Below are positions 32,050 through 42,739 of a stretch of 64,000 nucleotides of DNA, piece after piece. The stretch comes from Desmodus rotundus (lineage: Eukaryota > Chordata > Mammalia > Chiroptera > Phyllostomidae), in contig NC_071392.1 in NCBI RefSeq assembly GCF_022682495.2, positions 107,250,896-107,314,895 on the forward strand, in the 5' to 3' direction. The notes under the pieces were generated by a model. The model ran no database searches, was not told where the DNA came from, and saw only the letters and a list, made by a program, of their open reading frames with translations. The position numbers and the translations under genes are program-made. Every line of letters starts with the position of its first letter. Within the stretch, counting starts at the first letter, position 1.

Positions 32050-35000
32050 AGATATTTGAGAGAAAAACACAGAGATCACAAGAGGTGAGGAAGGGATTAG
32101 GTGAATGGTCCTGCCGTTCCCAGGACAGGAGATGTGAGGAAGGAAATAATGGGTGCTCTTGGGGTTTGGGGATATAAGATTGAAGTTCAATGGGATGTGC
32201 AATGGGATGTCCAGCAGACCTTTGGAAACATACAGAGTGGAACCCAGCTGGTTGGCATGGAATAAAATGAAAGTGCCCACCCCTACATGGCTCCAATAAT
32301 CATTCAGGTTGACCCAGACCCCTGCCCAGAGCGTGAAAGGAGGCCTCCAACACGACCTCAGCCCCCCTCACTGCCTTAGTGCTGACTGCTTGCCCCGGGC
32401 AACCTGCTCTCAATTCTGCCAACTTCTCACCACCTTGTCTGCACCCCATCTCCCAGCCACAGGCTCTGCTTCCCCTCTGTGTAATTTTCAAATACCTCCT
32501 CTGGCCTCCCCACCTTAGGACCCTCCTGAAAAAGCCCCACAGCCTTCCAACCCAGCACCAGTGCCTCTAGGAGTCTTGGCCTGGTACTTCAGGAGGAACA
32601 TGAACAGGGATAGAATGAGATGGAGTAGAGCTGGGCAGGAGGCCATCAGACTCCTTGCCTGGAGTCAACAAGTCCCAAAACGGCACACCCATGCCCATGG
32701 CACGGTCCAGTGCCACGTATGCCATGAAGTCAATCTCTTCATCTCTAGGGACGATCCTGGCCCAAGCTTGAGCATCATTCTTGCTGAACTCAGGTTCAGA
32801 AATTGTCATGGTTTCTGGAGGGAAGATATCGTCAGGCAGACAGTAAACTGATCTTTGCCATTTGTTCCACCCGCTGCCTTTGCCAGGAACGAGGTAAGCT
32901 GGAGCTACCAAGAGTGTGAGCGCACCCCCTCTCCCATGCTGCTCCAATCTCATGCCCCCCTCTTGTTCTCAGGCACCCTTCCACCCTTCATCCTGTCCAC
33001 ATCCCAGAATCTTGAATATCTCACAGTAGACCTGGCACGTGGGACTAAGGCCACCATGTTGGCTACGACCTACTGAGTACGTACTATGTTAAGCACTATA
33101 GTAGGTACTCTACATAGTACCACAGTGTCCAGTCCAAGCCAGGGCTGGCACTCAATTGCTTCTTGAGAGTGGGGCTTAGACAGCATTCCATCCTGTCCAA
33201 GACTCTACTTGGCCAATCCCCTTGCATAGTGGCTTTGTTTCGAGTGAAGGGAGGAGATGGACAAAGGTGGGTTGGTTACGGGCCAGAAGCCCTGTGGAGA
33301 GAAGGATCAAGGCCAGAAGTCAAAAGAGATGCTCCCATCAAAGACACTGTGAGACTTGGCACAGGCAGTGCCTCTGAGAGACCCAGACAATAGAGCGCAG
33401 CACAGCTATGGGAAGAAAGTCACTCTCCCCATTTCCTATACACAACACAGCACCCGGAGGCAGTTTGGGAGAGGGCAGGGTACAGGTCTTACTTCCCCTG
33501 CTCCAATGTGCAGAGACAAAGTTCCAGCTTGGCGGGCCCTGATTGGGTATAATTTGGGGACATGTTGCAATCCCAGGAGGATGCTACAAGGAACTGTGTT
33601 CCTGCAATGGGCAAGGTGCAACTGGAGACGTGCTTACAAATACAGTCAACATCCAACAGATAAAGGAATGAATGGACTCCACTTTATGTTTGATATTCAG
33701 ACATTTTGGCTATTGATATAGACTCCTCTCAAAAGGGAAGGAGAGCTCCTGCCTTGGAAACACCCACGCAGCCACAGGCTGGGCAGACAAAGCCGATGCA
33801 GAGCTGATGGGGAAAGGGGAGGAGCCACAGACGAGCTGTTTCCACTCTAAGAATGTGTCTTTCTCCGACTTGTCAAGATTGAAAGGCTAGAAAATAGCAG
33901 AGCTGGGTCTGGAACCCAGGTCTCCTCCAGCCAGGTGCAGCATCCTGGTGTCTGGCTGACAGGGAATAGATTCCTGCCTGGGTACAATTATTCCTTTACC
34001 TCACCCCCAAGAAGGAACAGCTATGCACAGCCAGCTTCCTGCAGCATTTAAGGTTTAATTCCTACCCTGCATAACTGATAACCATTCTATCTTGGGCACT
34101 TGATTCACCAGTATTAACTCCAGGGGAGCCCCCTGCTGCTTTTGTTCCAGAAATACTGCAAATTATTGCAGGTTTGTGAAGAAATGGAAACTGGTCAAAG
34201 GGAACTGGCTAATCAGCCACTCCTTACTCTCTTTCCATATAAAAGAAAAAGCAATTAAGAGCAAGGAACCTGGCCCGCCAGCCCAGAGACTGCTGGGTGA
34301 GCCTACAAATGCATCCAGCTAGCACTTTGTCAGAGTCAGTTGGCACAGGGGCACACCTGTTTCAGGAACAAAGGACCTGCCAAGGACCAAGGCTCTCATC
34401 CCACCCCACAGCTAAGCCTGAGAATGCTTTGTACACACATGGAGCTCTTGTCTCCGAACCGCTGAATCATTCTTGAATCCGTATAGTAATGGGCTGTCAG
34501 TGGGTCATCTTCTAGCTTTCTGTTCCAGTGGTGGCTTTGTAAGAAAAGATTTGATCATTTCTGGCAGCAAAGTCAGTGCTCCAAGCAAAGTGTGAAATGA
34601 CAAACAGGCACTTTTGCAGCAAAAACACCTGGGTGGATTCACTGGCACCAATCACGCTCAAGCACATCCCCTGATGAGAATCTCATCTTCCTTGTGCCAC
34701 CAGAAAACAGCACCTTTAAATCAGAGAGGCTCATTAGAGGGAAGTTGCAGGGGACATGAGAGGGACTGTCTCAGCTCTCAGCTGAAGCCTGTGACTGAGA
34801 TAGCAGCTCTGCAAAGTGCCATAAAGAGGTGTTTTTAATCACCCTGCCCTGGTTTGTAAAAAAGACTAGGCTGGGAGGGTCTGGAAGCAGAGATGAAGAA
34901 CAGAGAGGGTAGGAAGAGTAGGCTGGGTTGGGGTCCCTCAGCAAAGAGCTCAAGTCCCCCAGACGGTCTGTGCGAGCTAGGGGCTGCTAAGGAGCCCCCT

Positions 35001-35330
35001 CCTGGGGCTAGCCTTGGCAGCAGGACTCTCAAAGAGAAAAAGGTACTCGTGGTCAAAGAGGAACAAACAGGATATCCATGAAGCACTGACCAGGAATGAA
35101 GCCCCGCAAACCACTGGACGGGCAGACGCAAAGAGCCTCCCCAGGAAGCGGCACTAGCAGGGGCTGGGTACCTGAGCCCAACCATGGAGACAGCCAGGTC
35201 CAGGAAGGAATTGCAGCCCTGAAAGGGAACGCGGCAGGTGCCAGGGCTGTATCCTGGGAAGGCTGCAGCTCAGGAGGTAACAGTGTCTGGCATAATGTAA
35301 GTAATTCACAGTGTTGCTCCAGTCATAATC
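32050..35330. other. Mostly unique sequence
   Basis: No gene recognised in about 3.3 kb. Short MIR or L2 remnants occur near 33060-33120 and 33880-33935. Open frames of 60-128 codons overlap in several phases and carry no recognisable domain. The stretch could be intronic, but I see no pair of convincing splice sites around an open frame. Confidence 0.35.
33075..33110. repeat. Inverted repeat, 13-bp arms
   Basis: The left arm GAGTACGTACTAT (33075-33087) and right arm ATAGTAGGTACTC (33098-33110) pair at 12 of 13 positions around a 10-base loop. It lies in a MIR/L2-like remnant. Confidence 0.8.
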
Positions 35331-35336
35331 TGTCAT

Positions 35337-36090
35337 GTATTTTTTTACAGTTTTTATTAAGATATAACACACATAAAGGGCACAGATCTTAAGGGCTGAT
35401 GAATATTTACCTATGTGTACACCCACATAATCACCACTCAGATCAAAATATATACATTTCTAGATACAGTACCATACTCCAGAAGGTTTCTCATGCCCAT
35501 TCCCAATCACAAAGGGACCACCATACTGACTTCTACACCACGGATTAATTTTCCCTCCTCGGTTTTGAACTTCACATAAACAGCCTCATTTAGTACGTGC
35601 TCTTCAGTACTAGATTTTTTCCTTCAACATAGCATCTGATATTCATCCATGTCATTGCAAATAACAGCAGTTCATTCTTTTTCCTTGCTCTGCAGATTCC
35701 AAAGCGTGAGTACTCTCTAGTCTATATATCCACTCTTGCTCTGTAGACATTTGGGTGGTTTTCTAGGTTCTGGCTATGGGGGAATAATGCTGCTATGAAC
35801 ACACTCGTACTTGACTTTGCCATTGGCGTGTGGTGGATCTATGTGCGCCTTTCTCTCAGGTACGTGCCCAGGACTTTGGTGGCTCAGAGGGCAGGCTTTA
35901 GTAGATACAGTTTTGCTCTTGTGCTTTCTGTCTTTATAGCCATGCAGATACAATGTGACTGTGCCCTCTGCTATGCGTTCTCAATGGGTTCTTTGATCAT
36001 TCTTCAATGTCCCTCTGTGTCTCTGGTAATTTTCTGTATCCTGAAGTCTAATTTATCTGATATTAATATAGCATTTCTCAACCTGGCAAA
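35337..36090 (-). mobile_element. Old L1 3' region, antisense
   Basis: TTTTGAACTTCACATAAACA, TTCATCCATGTCATTGCAAA, ATAATGCTGCTATGAACACA and later TTTATCTGATATTAATATAG are L1M blocks read backwards. Two pieces of one element may be joined. Confidence 0.75.
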
Positions 36091-36094
36091 AAAA

Positions 36095-36560
36095 AAAATC
36101 AAATTGTCATTGGTAACAATTATGAAGAAAGGGTACTCTCACACACCGTGGTGAAGATATATGATAATAAAACTTTTCAGATGACAATTTGGTAGTATCT
36201 ACTGAAAAATGTATATACTGGCCCATTGATCCAGTGATTTTAATTACAGGAATCTATCCCTGAAAAAAAATAATCATACACGTGCAAAAATATACTGAAT
36301 GTGCAAGGATGCTGATTGCAGCATTGTTCATAACAGTGAAGAAGTAGAAACAACCTAAATGGCCATCAGGAGGGAAATGACTCAATAGTCTATGTCGTAT
36401 TCACATTATGGAGAAGCAGCAGCGCAGCAAGTGAAAACTTGAGGCCCGCCCTCGTATATGACCGTGGCAGACATCCAAGACCTTAGAGAGAAAAGCAACG
36501 TTGAAGAACGAGAAGCACAGTACAATACTATTCACATTTTTAAACCACAAGACAGTATCA
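36095..36560 (+). mobile_element. Old L1/HAL1 3' region, sense
   Basis: TGATCCAGTGATTTTAATTA, GCAGCATTGTTCATAACAGT, GTAGAAACAACCTAAATGGC and CCATCAGGAGGGAAATGA are the sense L1 3' blocks. The element lies head to tail against the antisense copy on its left; decayed 3' sequence probably runs to about 36900. Confidence 0.7.
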
Positions 36561-37185
36561 CACTTTCAATATAACCTGCGTGTTTGTAGTGACGAGCACA
36601 TACAGAAAAGCCCTGAAGGCCAGGCACCGGAGTAGGGGCAAGAACTCCGGGAAGGACAGAAGAGATGAGGATAGACGGTCAAAGGACCTTCAACCTCATC
36701 TATGCTGCTTTATTTGTATAAGAAGGTTTTCTGATGCATTACTGGCATAATTAAAACTTAATTAATAGTGCCAGTGTTGATGTCTCATGTCCCATGGGAC
36801 AGAAAAAGGGCGATGTGAGGGAAAACTGAGTGGCAAGTATATAGGAACTCTCTATTTTCTTTGTAACTCTTCTATAAACATAACATTACACCAGAAAAAG
36901 TTTATTTAGAAAAACCAGTGAAGGTAATTGACTGAGATACAGGAAAAAAAAAAAGAAAGCATAAGTAAATTACAAGGTATTTTTATTACAGATTACTACG
37001 TAGCCACAAAATATAAGTAAAATAATATTCCTGTGGAATTATCCTCAAGATGTATCATCAAGAGAGGAAAAAAGCCAAGTCCCAGAACAACACATGTAGT
37101 ACAGTCTCAACTATGTGCAGAATGAAACAGGGCCTATGAACATGCCTGGGCTACAGATAGACAAAAAAAGGCATGAGAGTCCATA
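36561..37185. other. AT-rich sequence, probably decayed L1
   Basis: Contains GTACAGTCTCAACTATGTGC and other L1 3'-like words but nothing definite. No gene recognised. Confidence 0.35.
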
Positions 37186-37189
37186 TGCT

Positions 37190-37415
37190 AAACCAGGGAT
37201 CAGCAAACTTCTACACGGGCCAGACGGCAACTACTTTCAGCTTTGTGGGACAGCCAGTCTTTGTCACAACTCCGCCCCATAGCATAAAAGTGTCACCGAC
37301 AATATGTAACTGAAAGGGCATGGCCGTGCTTCAATAGAACTTTATTTGCAAAAACAATCTACGGGGTAGATTTGGCCCGTGGGTCATAGTGTGCCAACTG
37401 TTGTTCTAAACTGTT
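37190..37415 (+). mobile_element. MER58-like hAT-Charlie element
   Basis: AGGGATCAGCAAACTTCTAC, GGGCCAGACGGCAACTACTT, CAGCTTTGTGGGACAGCCAG, CAATAGAACTTTATTTGCAA and GATTTGGCCCGTGGGTCATA cover the element end to end. Same family as at 1095 and 55232. Confidence 0.8.
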
Positions 37416-37634
37416 AGCACAGTAGTGAACTGTTTGTTGTTAAAATAGTTTACAAAAAAACCTTAGTATTATGTTTATTAAAAATTAGTGTTGTGTGTAT
37501 TAAAAATAATAGTAGTGGATAGAGTGCCCTAACCCAGCATCCAGCATAAAGAAGTGTTCAGTAATTGCTGGGTCCTGTCCCCTTCTCTGTCCCCCACCGT
37601 CTGCAGCTGAAATCACGACTGCTCTGTGTCTGAC

Positions 37635-37708
37635 CTGCCACATGGCTACAATGACTCGATCCACGCCATCCAGGGCACCGTTCAGCGTTGAGATTATGAA
37701 CCAGCCAC
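37635..37708 (-). other. Exon-like segment (either strand), unidentified
   Basis: On the minus strand a 74-nt segment is preceded by a strong acceptor (CTTGTTTTCCTCCGCAG) and followed by GTCAGA. One frame reads GWFIISTLNGALDGVDRVIV and ends on a codon boundary. On the plus strand an ATG at 37642 opens 41 codons beginning MATMTRSTPSRAPFSVEIMN. Both cannot be real. I recognise neither protein. CpG content is higher than in the AT-rich surroundings, which may point to conserved sequence. Confidence 0.2.
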
Positions 37709-37839
37709 CTGCGGAGGAAAACAAGAATACAGCAGGTGCCACAGCTTGGCACCGAAATGAGCTCTGACTCCCTGTCTGTTTCCCTTCCCACAGAGGCTTC
37801 ATGGGAGGCCCAAACAGGTACAGGAATCTTCCAGAAACC

Positions 37840-38095
37840 TCCAGGCCCTCTCAGGGAGAACGGCTGAGTGACAGTTATGTTCGGGAATGATTTGCAAATT
37901 GCATTCTCCTGGAGATTATTAGGGGACTCATTAACAATACAACAGTACATTACTTTCCAAAATTCTGATCTAAGCAGAAAATTAAAATTATTTGCCAAAT
38001 GACCTAATAAAATTGAATAAAATGTGCTGAGAAAATGAAAACCGCCATAGATCATCTTGCAGAATTTGGCTAAAAATAGCATCCACTTTCTGTCA
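37840..38095. other. Unique AT-rich block, candidate conserved non-coding element
   Basis: Repeat-free. Contains ATTTGCAAAT (37890-37899, palindromic POU octamer) and CTAAAAATAG (38070-38079, a consensus MEF2 site). The regulatory role is inference. Confidence 0.35.
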
Positions 38096-38469
38096 CTGAG
38101 AGGAAGTGCTGTGCCCTTGTGCAGACCTGGACGGACCTGGCGCAGGAGCCTCAGAGAAGGGGGACGAAGCTGGCTGCCAGCAGGAGGCTGATGACACGGG
38201 AGCCCATAGTCCAGGCTGAAAGGCCAGCCCCACCTCCCGCCTCCCGCAGGCCCGCCCCCTCATACCCACCTAGTTCAGGCCTCACTTATCGCCTGTTCGC
38301 CTACTTCCGAGACCACCTTACTGACCTCCTTGTCCCCTGACTGCCCACTCCAGCACAGTCTCCACGATTTCTGTCACAAGGCTCCTTCCAATGGGCAAGT
38401 CTGACTTTGCCACACTCCTTAGAACGTTTGCAAACACTCTATTGCTCAAAGGTCCAAACTCTGTAGCAG

Positions 38470-38640
38470 CGATTCTCAAAACGTGGCCCCTGGACCAGCA
38501 GCATCCCCAGGGCACTTGTGAGAAATGCGATTTGCAGGGAATCAGAAACTCAAAGAGGGGCCCAGCCTTCTGAGTTTTAACAGCCTTCTAGGGGATTCTG
38601 CGCACGCTCAATTCTTCTAGGGGATTCTGCTGCAAGCCAC
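38470..38640 (-). mobile_element. MER5A-like hAT element, antisense
   Basis: GCGATTCTCAAAACGTGGCC, CTGGACCAGCAGCATCCCC, GCGATTTGCAGGGAATCAG and GGGGCCCAGCCTTCTGAG match MER5A in reverse. The end carries an internal duplication: CTTCTAGGGGATTCTG appears twice about 29 bases apart. Confidence 0.8.
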
Positions 38641-38870
38641 TGCTCTACAGCACGGCACAGAAATAATGTTGCGTCCGGCCTTGATCTTCCTGCTTTCCTA
38701 CCCCCACGCCGACCCTCCTCACCTTCCATCTGTCCCCAACCACGCAGCCTTTTGACCCATCCAAAGAGACTGCGTGTTTGCTCCTGCTGCTCCCTCTGTG
38801 GGGAAGTCTCCCCCTTTTGCTTGGTGAGCACCACACCCTTCAAAGATCCAGCGTTAAAATATCAGTATTA

Positions 38871-39750
38871 GGCAGTTCCCTCAGTGGTCACCCAGATCTG
38901 TCTCTTGCTTCAACAGAGTTTGGATGGAACTGACTCAGGCAGGCCCCTTCTTCCAGCCTCCAAGCACCCTCCAACCTCTTTGCCAGTCACCGCCCGCAGG
39001 ACCACCTCAGCCATCCTCAGCCTCCGAGACCAGCCCACACCAATTTTTGACTTTTATTCCTTATTGCTGAACAACCATGAGCTCCCAAATTCGTCAGAAT
39101 TATTCCACCGCGGTGGAGGCCCCATCGAGCACCAGCCAGCCTGCACCTGCAGGCCTTCTACTTCCACTGCAACGCTGTGGCTCTGGAGGGAATGGGCCAC
39201 TTCTTCCACGAGTTGGCTGAGAAGAAGCAGAAGTGCGCCAAACGTCTCTTAAAGATGCAAAACCAGGGCAGTGGCCACATTCTCTTCCAGGAGGTGCTGA
39301 GGCCTTCCCAAGATGAGTGGGGTGAAACTCAGGATGCCATGGGAGCCGCCGCAGCCTTGGAGAAGAACCTGAACCAGGCCCTCGTGGATCTGCACGCCCT
39401 GGCTTCTACCCACACAGACCGTCATCTCTGTGAGTTCCTGGAAGACCACGTCCTGGATGAGCAGGTGAAACTCATCAAGAAGATGGGCGATTACCTGACA
39501 CATCTGCAGGCTGGCCGGCTCCCAGGCTGGGCTGGGTGAGTTCTCTCTTCAAAAGGCTCGCCCCCAAGCATGATTAGAAGCCTTTGGAACCCAGAGGCCT
39601 TTGAGGGACACCTCTACATCCCCCTGGAATCTGGCTTTTGCCTGAGTCTCTCCTTGAAGCCACTAGACATCCTTTTAACCACCTGGAACCCTCTCCCAGG
39701 CATTGGACTAAATGGAAACAATGGAGCTTTTTGCAAGAAAAAAAAAAAGC
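38871..39750 (+). pseudogene. FTL: Ferritin light chain processed pseudogene (retrocopy)
   Basis: An intronless copy of a ferritin light chain mRNA from cap region to poly(A). The 5' UTR keeps a degenerate iron-responsive element at 38901-38930. The start codon is at 39077, beginning [11 protein letters not shown]. Small deletions before codon 40 shift the frame; the second frame resumes as [19 protein letters not shown] and [13 protein letters not shown] and keeps VKLIKKMGD near the C-terminus. Another small deletion near 39510 brings an early TGA at 39537-39539. The 3' UTR ends in an A run (39738-39748) and the usual AATAAA is mutated. A probable duplication ATCAGT occurs at 38861 and 39751. 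Intact ferritin L is about 175 residues; this copy cannot encode it. It is an L1-made retrocopy with no expected function. Confidence 0.95.
38901..38930 (+). promoter_or_regulatory. Degenerate iron-responsive element in the FTL retrocopy
   Basis: The bulged C (38908), the upper stem TTCAA and TTGGA and the lower stem are recognisable. The hexaloop (38914-38919) is CAGAGT instead of CAGTGN, so a loop base known to be needed for iron regulatory protein binding is changed. It identifies the 5' UTR source but is unlikely to bind. Confidence 0.85.
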
Positions 39751-39759
39751 ATCAGTTTA

Positions 39760-41040
39760 TTTTCCCATTTGAAAGGCCTACCCTAGCCCTTGTTTGCATT
39801 GCTCTCCAAGTTAGCCATTCAGCTGATCTCAAAAGCAGCCCTTCCTGAGGGCCCCCAGGAGGCCATTTTCTTCCTTATCTGTCCCTACTTAGCTTTCCAT
39901 GTTTCCCTTAATGTCTGTCTAAAGACTAGCTGGCCTGCTCAGTTGTGAGGGACAGGGGCCCAGACAGGGTCATCTCAGGACCTCGCATGGGGCCTGGGAG
40001 GGACTTAGTGCTTAGAAAACACTTGCACAGAAAAGAACCTTATCAACTTGAGCATAAGGAGAAAGCCTCTAAAAATAAGTCCAATTCACAAACACATTTG
40101 ATTTTACCTGTCCCCAAAGAGACAAAGATATTCAAAACAGCAAGCCCCCCCATACAACAACAAAGGGTAGCAGTTCTGTTCCACGCATTGTATGCAAATG
40201 ATCGAGTTCACACAAGTTTTTAGCAGAAGCTAACAGTTCACTCAGCTGGAAAAGGCGTGGGTGTAGAGGTGTTGCCGAGCCCTAGAGGCAGGGTTTGCAG
40301 CTGCCTGCAGAAGCCCCAGTGTTCAGCAGCCATCCCTTCTGGGTGTGTGAAGCACAGGTGATATACTTGTCAACCTCAGAACACATCTGCACGCAGTCAG
40401 CTTAGTGAATATCATCAAATCCACTCCAACCAGAAACATCTGAGCCCACTTAATTCATTAATTCTTGAAAACTAATGGCTCTACTAGAGAACATTCCTGG
40501 GCCATGAACTCTAAAATCCAGGAATCAGAACCAGCCCCAACTCTTAATTGTGGGGCCCCATGAGATGACTTGTGAGAGGACATGGGGACCCAAAATCACA
40601 GTCTGAGAACCGAGGAAGAGGCTTTCGAAGCCATCCACTCATACTCCCCATTGACACCTGAGAGCGCCCTGGCTACATCCTCAACGGCTGTAGGCCAACC
40701 ACAGGAGCCCAGGCTCAGCACCTTCCCAAAAGGCGACTCAAGGTTTGGCATTGTGTCCTGAATGTCCTAGAATTTCAGTTCTTTGAGCTATGAGGAGAAA
40801 CTCTAAATATCACTTAATTCAGTGGCTATGGACCCAAAGATCCCTGAGCTACTGCCCAAGAACTGTAGTCTTTGGTCAAAAAGACCAAAGAAAATCAGAT
40901 ATTTGCCCAAAAGGAGGCTAACGAGGCTGTTATTTAATTACACATTATATTTCTAAGTGGAAAATAATCTCTCAAAACATGGTGACCACAAAAAAAGGAA
41001 GTTGATCAAAAAGATGAACCCCAATTCCCTGGTTTAACTT
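39760..41040. other. Unique sequence, no gene recognised
   Basis: No repeat or gene that I can support. Short frames only. Confidence 0.35.
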
Positions 41041-41049
41041 GTCTTTTTT

Positions 41050-41170
41050 TAGGGATAAGGAAAGCAAGGCCCAGAGAGAGTAGGTTACTTGCCCAAAGAC
41101 TCACAGCTGGATGGAGTAGCAAGCAGCAAGAACTCAGACCTCCTATCTCCTAGCCTGAAGCTTTTTCAAC
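41050..41170 (-). repeat. MIR SINE fragment, antisense
   Basis: GGATAAGGAAAGCAAGGCCC, GGTTACTTGCCCAAAGACTC and CACAGCTGGATGG match MIR in reverse. Confidence 0.7.
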
Positions 41171-41214
41171 AATACGCCAGTTATTTATAAAGTTGCCGAA
41201 CCCGGAGGGGAACA

Positions 41215-41390
41215 TTCTCAAAGTGTAGTTTCTGGACAAGCAGAATCAGGCCCTGGATACTTGTTAGAAACTCAACTTTTTGGACCCATCCCAGACTTGC
41301 CAAATCTAAAACAATGAGCATGTGGCCAATAATTTGTTTTTAGCAAGTCCTCCAGGTGATTCTGAAACACCTAAGAGCTTGGGAACCGCG
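41215..41390 (-). mobile_element. MER5A-like hAT element, antisense
   Basis: CTCAAAGTGTAGTTTCTGGA, CAAGCAGAATCAGGCCCTGG, CCAGGTGATTCTGAAACACC and GCTTGGGAACCGC follow MER5A in reverse, with extra bases in the centre. A similar terminal word (GTTTGAGAACCACCGGC) recurs at 41579 without the rest of the element. Confidence 0.65.
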
Positions 41391-41604
41391 GCCATAAGGA
41401 AATAGTACTTTTACCACCTGATGTTCTTCTCTCTCCAAGTTGAAAAAACTTACAATTGAGAAAGTTCCATCCTGAGACTTGAACGTTATTGATGAATTTG
41501 CAAAAGGCCACTCTGATGTGATTTTGTGGTACAAGAATCTGAGCAGCTTAGGGCGCTCAGGGTTCCCTGTGGACATAGTTTGAGAACCACCGGCATAGTG
41601 TGGC

Positions 41605-42370
41605 TATGCCAGGCCAGTATTGCAGGTTGAGTTCTGTGGGCCACAGGACCTTGGCAGGTCCCTCCCTGTTGCTGATCCACGGTTCATATCCGCTGCCAGT
41701 TCCTGTCCCCACAGCTCTCTCTACAGGTCGTGGTAATCACTCCTTCTCTCCTTTCCCTCCCAACTCCCCTGCCTGCCTCCCCATTACTAACCCCAGAATA
41801 TTGCCTATTCCTTGTCATTTCTCTATACTCTGCCCACACCTTTGGAAAGCATTCTTTTCCTGGACTCTCTTCAAATTACCCGGTTTGAGAGTGTCCTTGG
41901 TTTCCCACTAGGACCTGATTGATATGTAACACAGACATTCCCAGACTTTTTGTCTACAGAATCCTTAGTAACTCCATAATTTTTTCATGGAAGTACCAGG
42001 CCAACAGAAATACCTAACAATTATATTTATGGAGCAGTTAAGTCCAAATGATTTAATAATTATTTATGACCTAACATAGCAGCTGGTTTTTAAAATAATG
42101 CACATAAATTGAAAAAAAATAACATTTTTACTTCATTCTCAAATAACCGCAGTTACTTAGTAATGGGGTGCGTGCACCTGTTGGACACTGCACACCTTCT
42201 CAGACCGTGGAAGCAGACTGGACACCACCACCCTCACTGCCTGCTCCACACTGAGTCACAGACCCTGCTTGATTTCTATCACAGCGATGACTGAAAGCCA
42301 GCTTTGCAAAGACGTGACAGCAGCAAAAGGAATGTAGCACAATCTAATGTTGAAACTGTGAAGTACCTTG
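41605..42370. other. Unique sequence, no gene recognised
   Basis: No firm repeat call. A pyrimidine-rich block at 41700-41880 weakly resembles L2. Confidence 0.3.
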
Positions 42371-42439
42371 AGCTAGTAGTTAGCACCGTGTCCAGAGGAT
42401 GTCGAGTTTCCCTGCAAAGGTTTAAAATATCCCAAGGGG

Positions 42440-42670
42440 CCCTGACGAGTGTAGCTGAGTTGGTTGGGTGGTCCACAAAGCAGAAAGTCACCAGTTCAAT
42501 TCCCGGTCAGGCATACATCTGGGTTGTGGGTTTGGCCCCCTATCTGGGCACTTACAAGAGGCAACTGATTGATGTTTCTCTCTCACATCCATGTTTCTGT
42601 CCCTTTCTTTCTTCCTCCCTTCCCAACTCTCTAAAAGTAAATAAATAAAATCCTGTTTTAAATAAATAAA
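42440..42670 (+). mobile_element. VES-type bat SINE
   Basis: Head GCCCTGACGAGTGTAGCTGA, B box AGTTCAATTCC, body TGTTTCTCTCTCACATCC and tail AAGTAAATAAATAAAATCC. A perfect 13-bp duplication TCCCAAGGGGCCC occurs at 42430-42442 and 42673-42685, overlapping the element head. It is inserted in a hAT-like repeat whose end (GTTTGGGAGCCACTGAC) follows at 42721. Confidence 0.92.
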
Positions 42671-42739
42671 TGTCCCAAGGGGCCCCTCTGAGGTGGTGCT
42701 CTGCGGCACCCTGGCACACAGTTTGGGAGCCACTGACAC

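Noticed and set aside
37558..38082. 174-codon minus open frame as a single coding exon
   Set aside because: It crosses AT-rich, motif-dense sequence. Two other minus frames over part of it are also open, and no domain is visible. Only the short splice-bounded part is kept as a weak finding.
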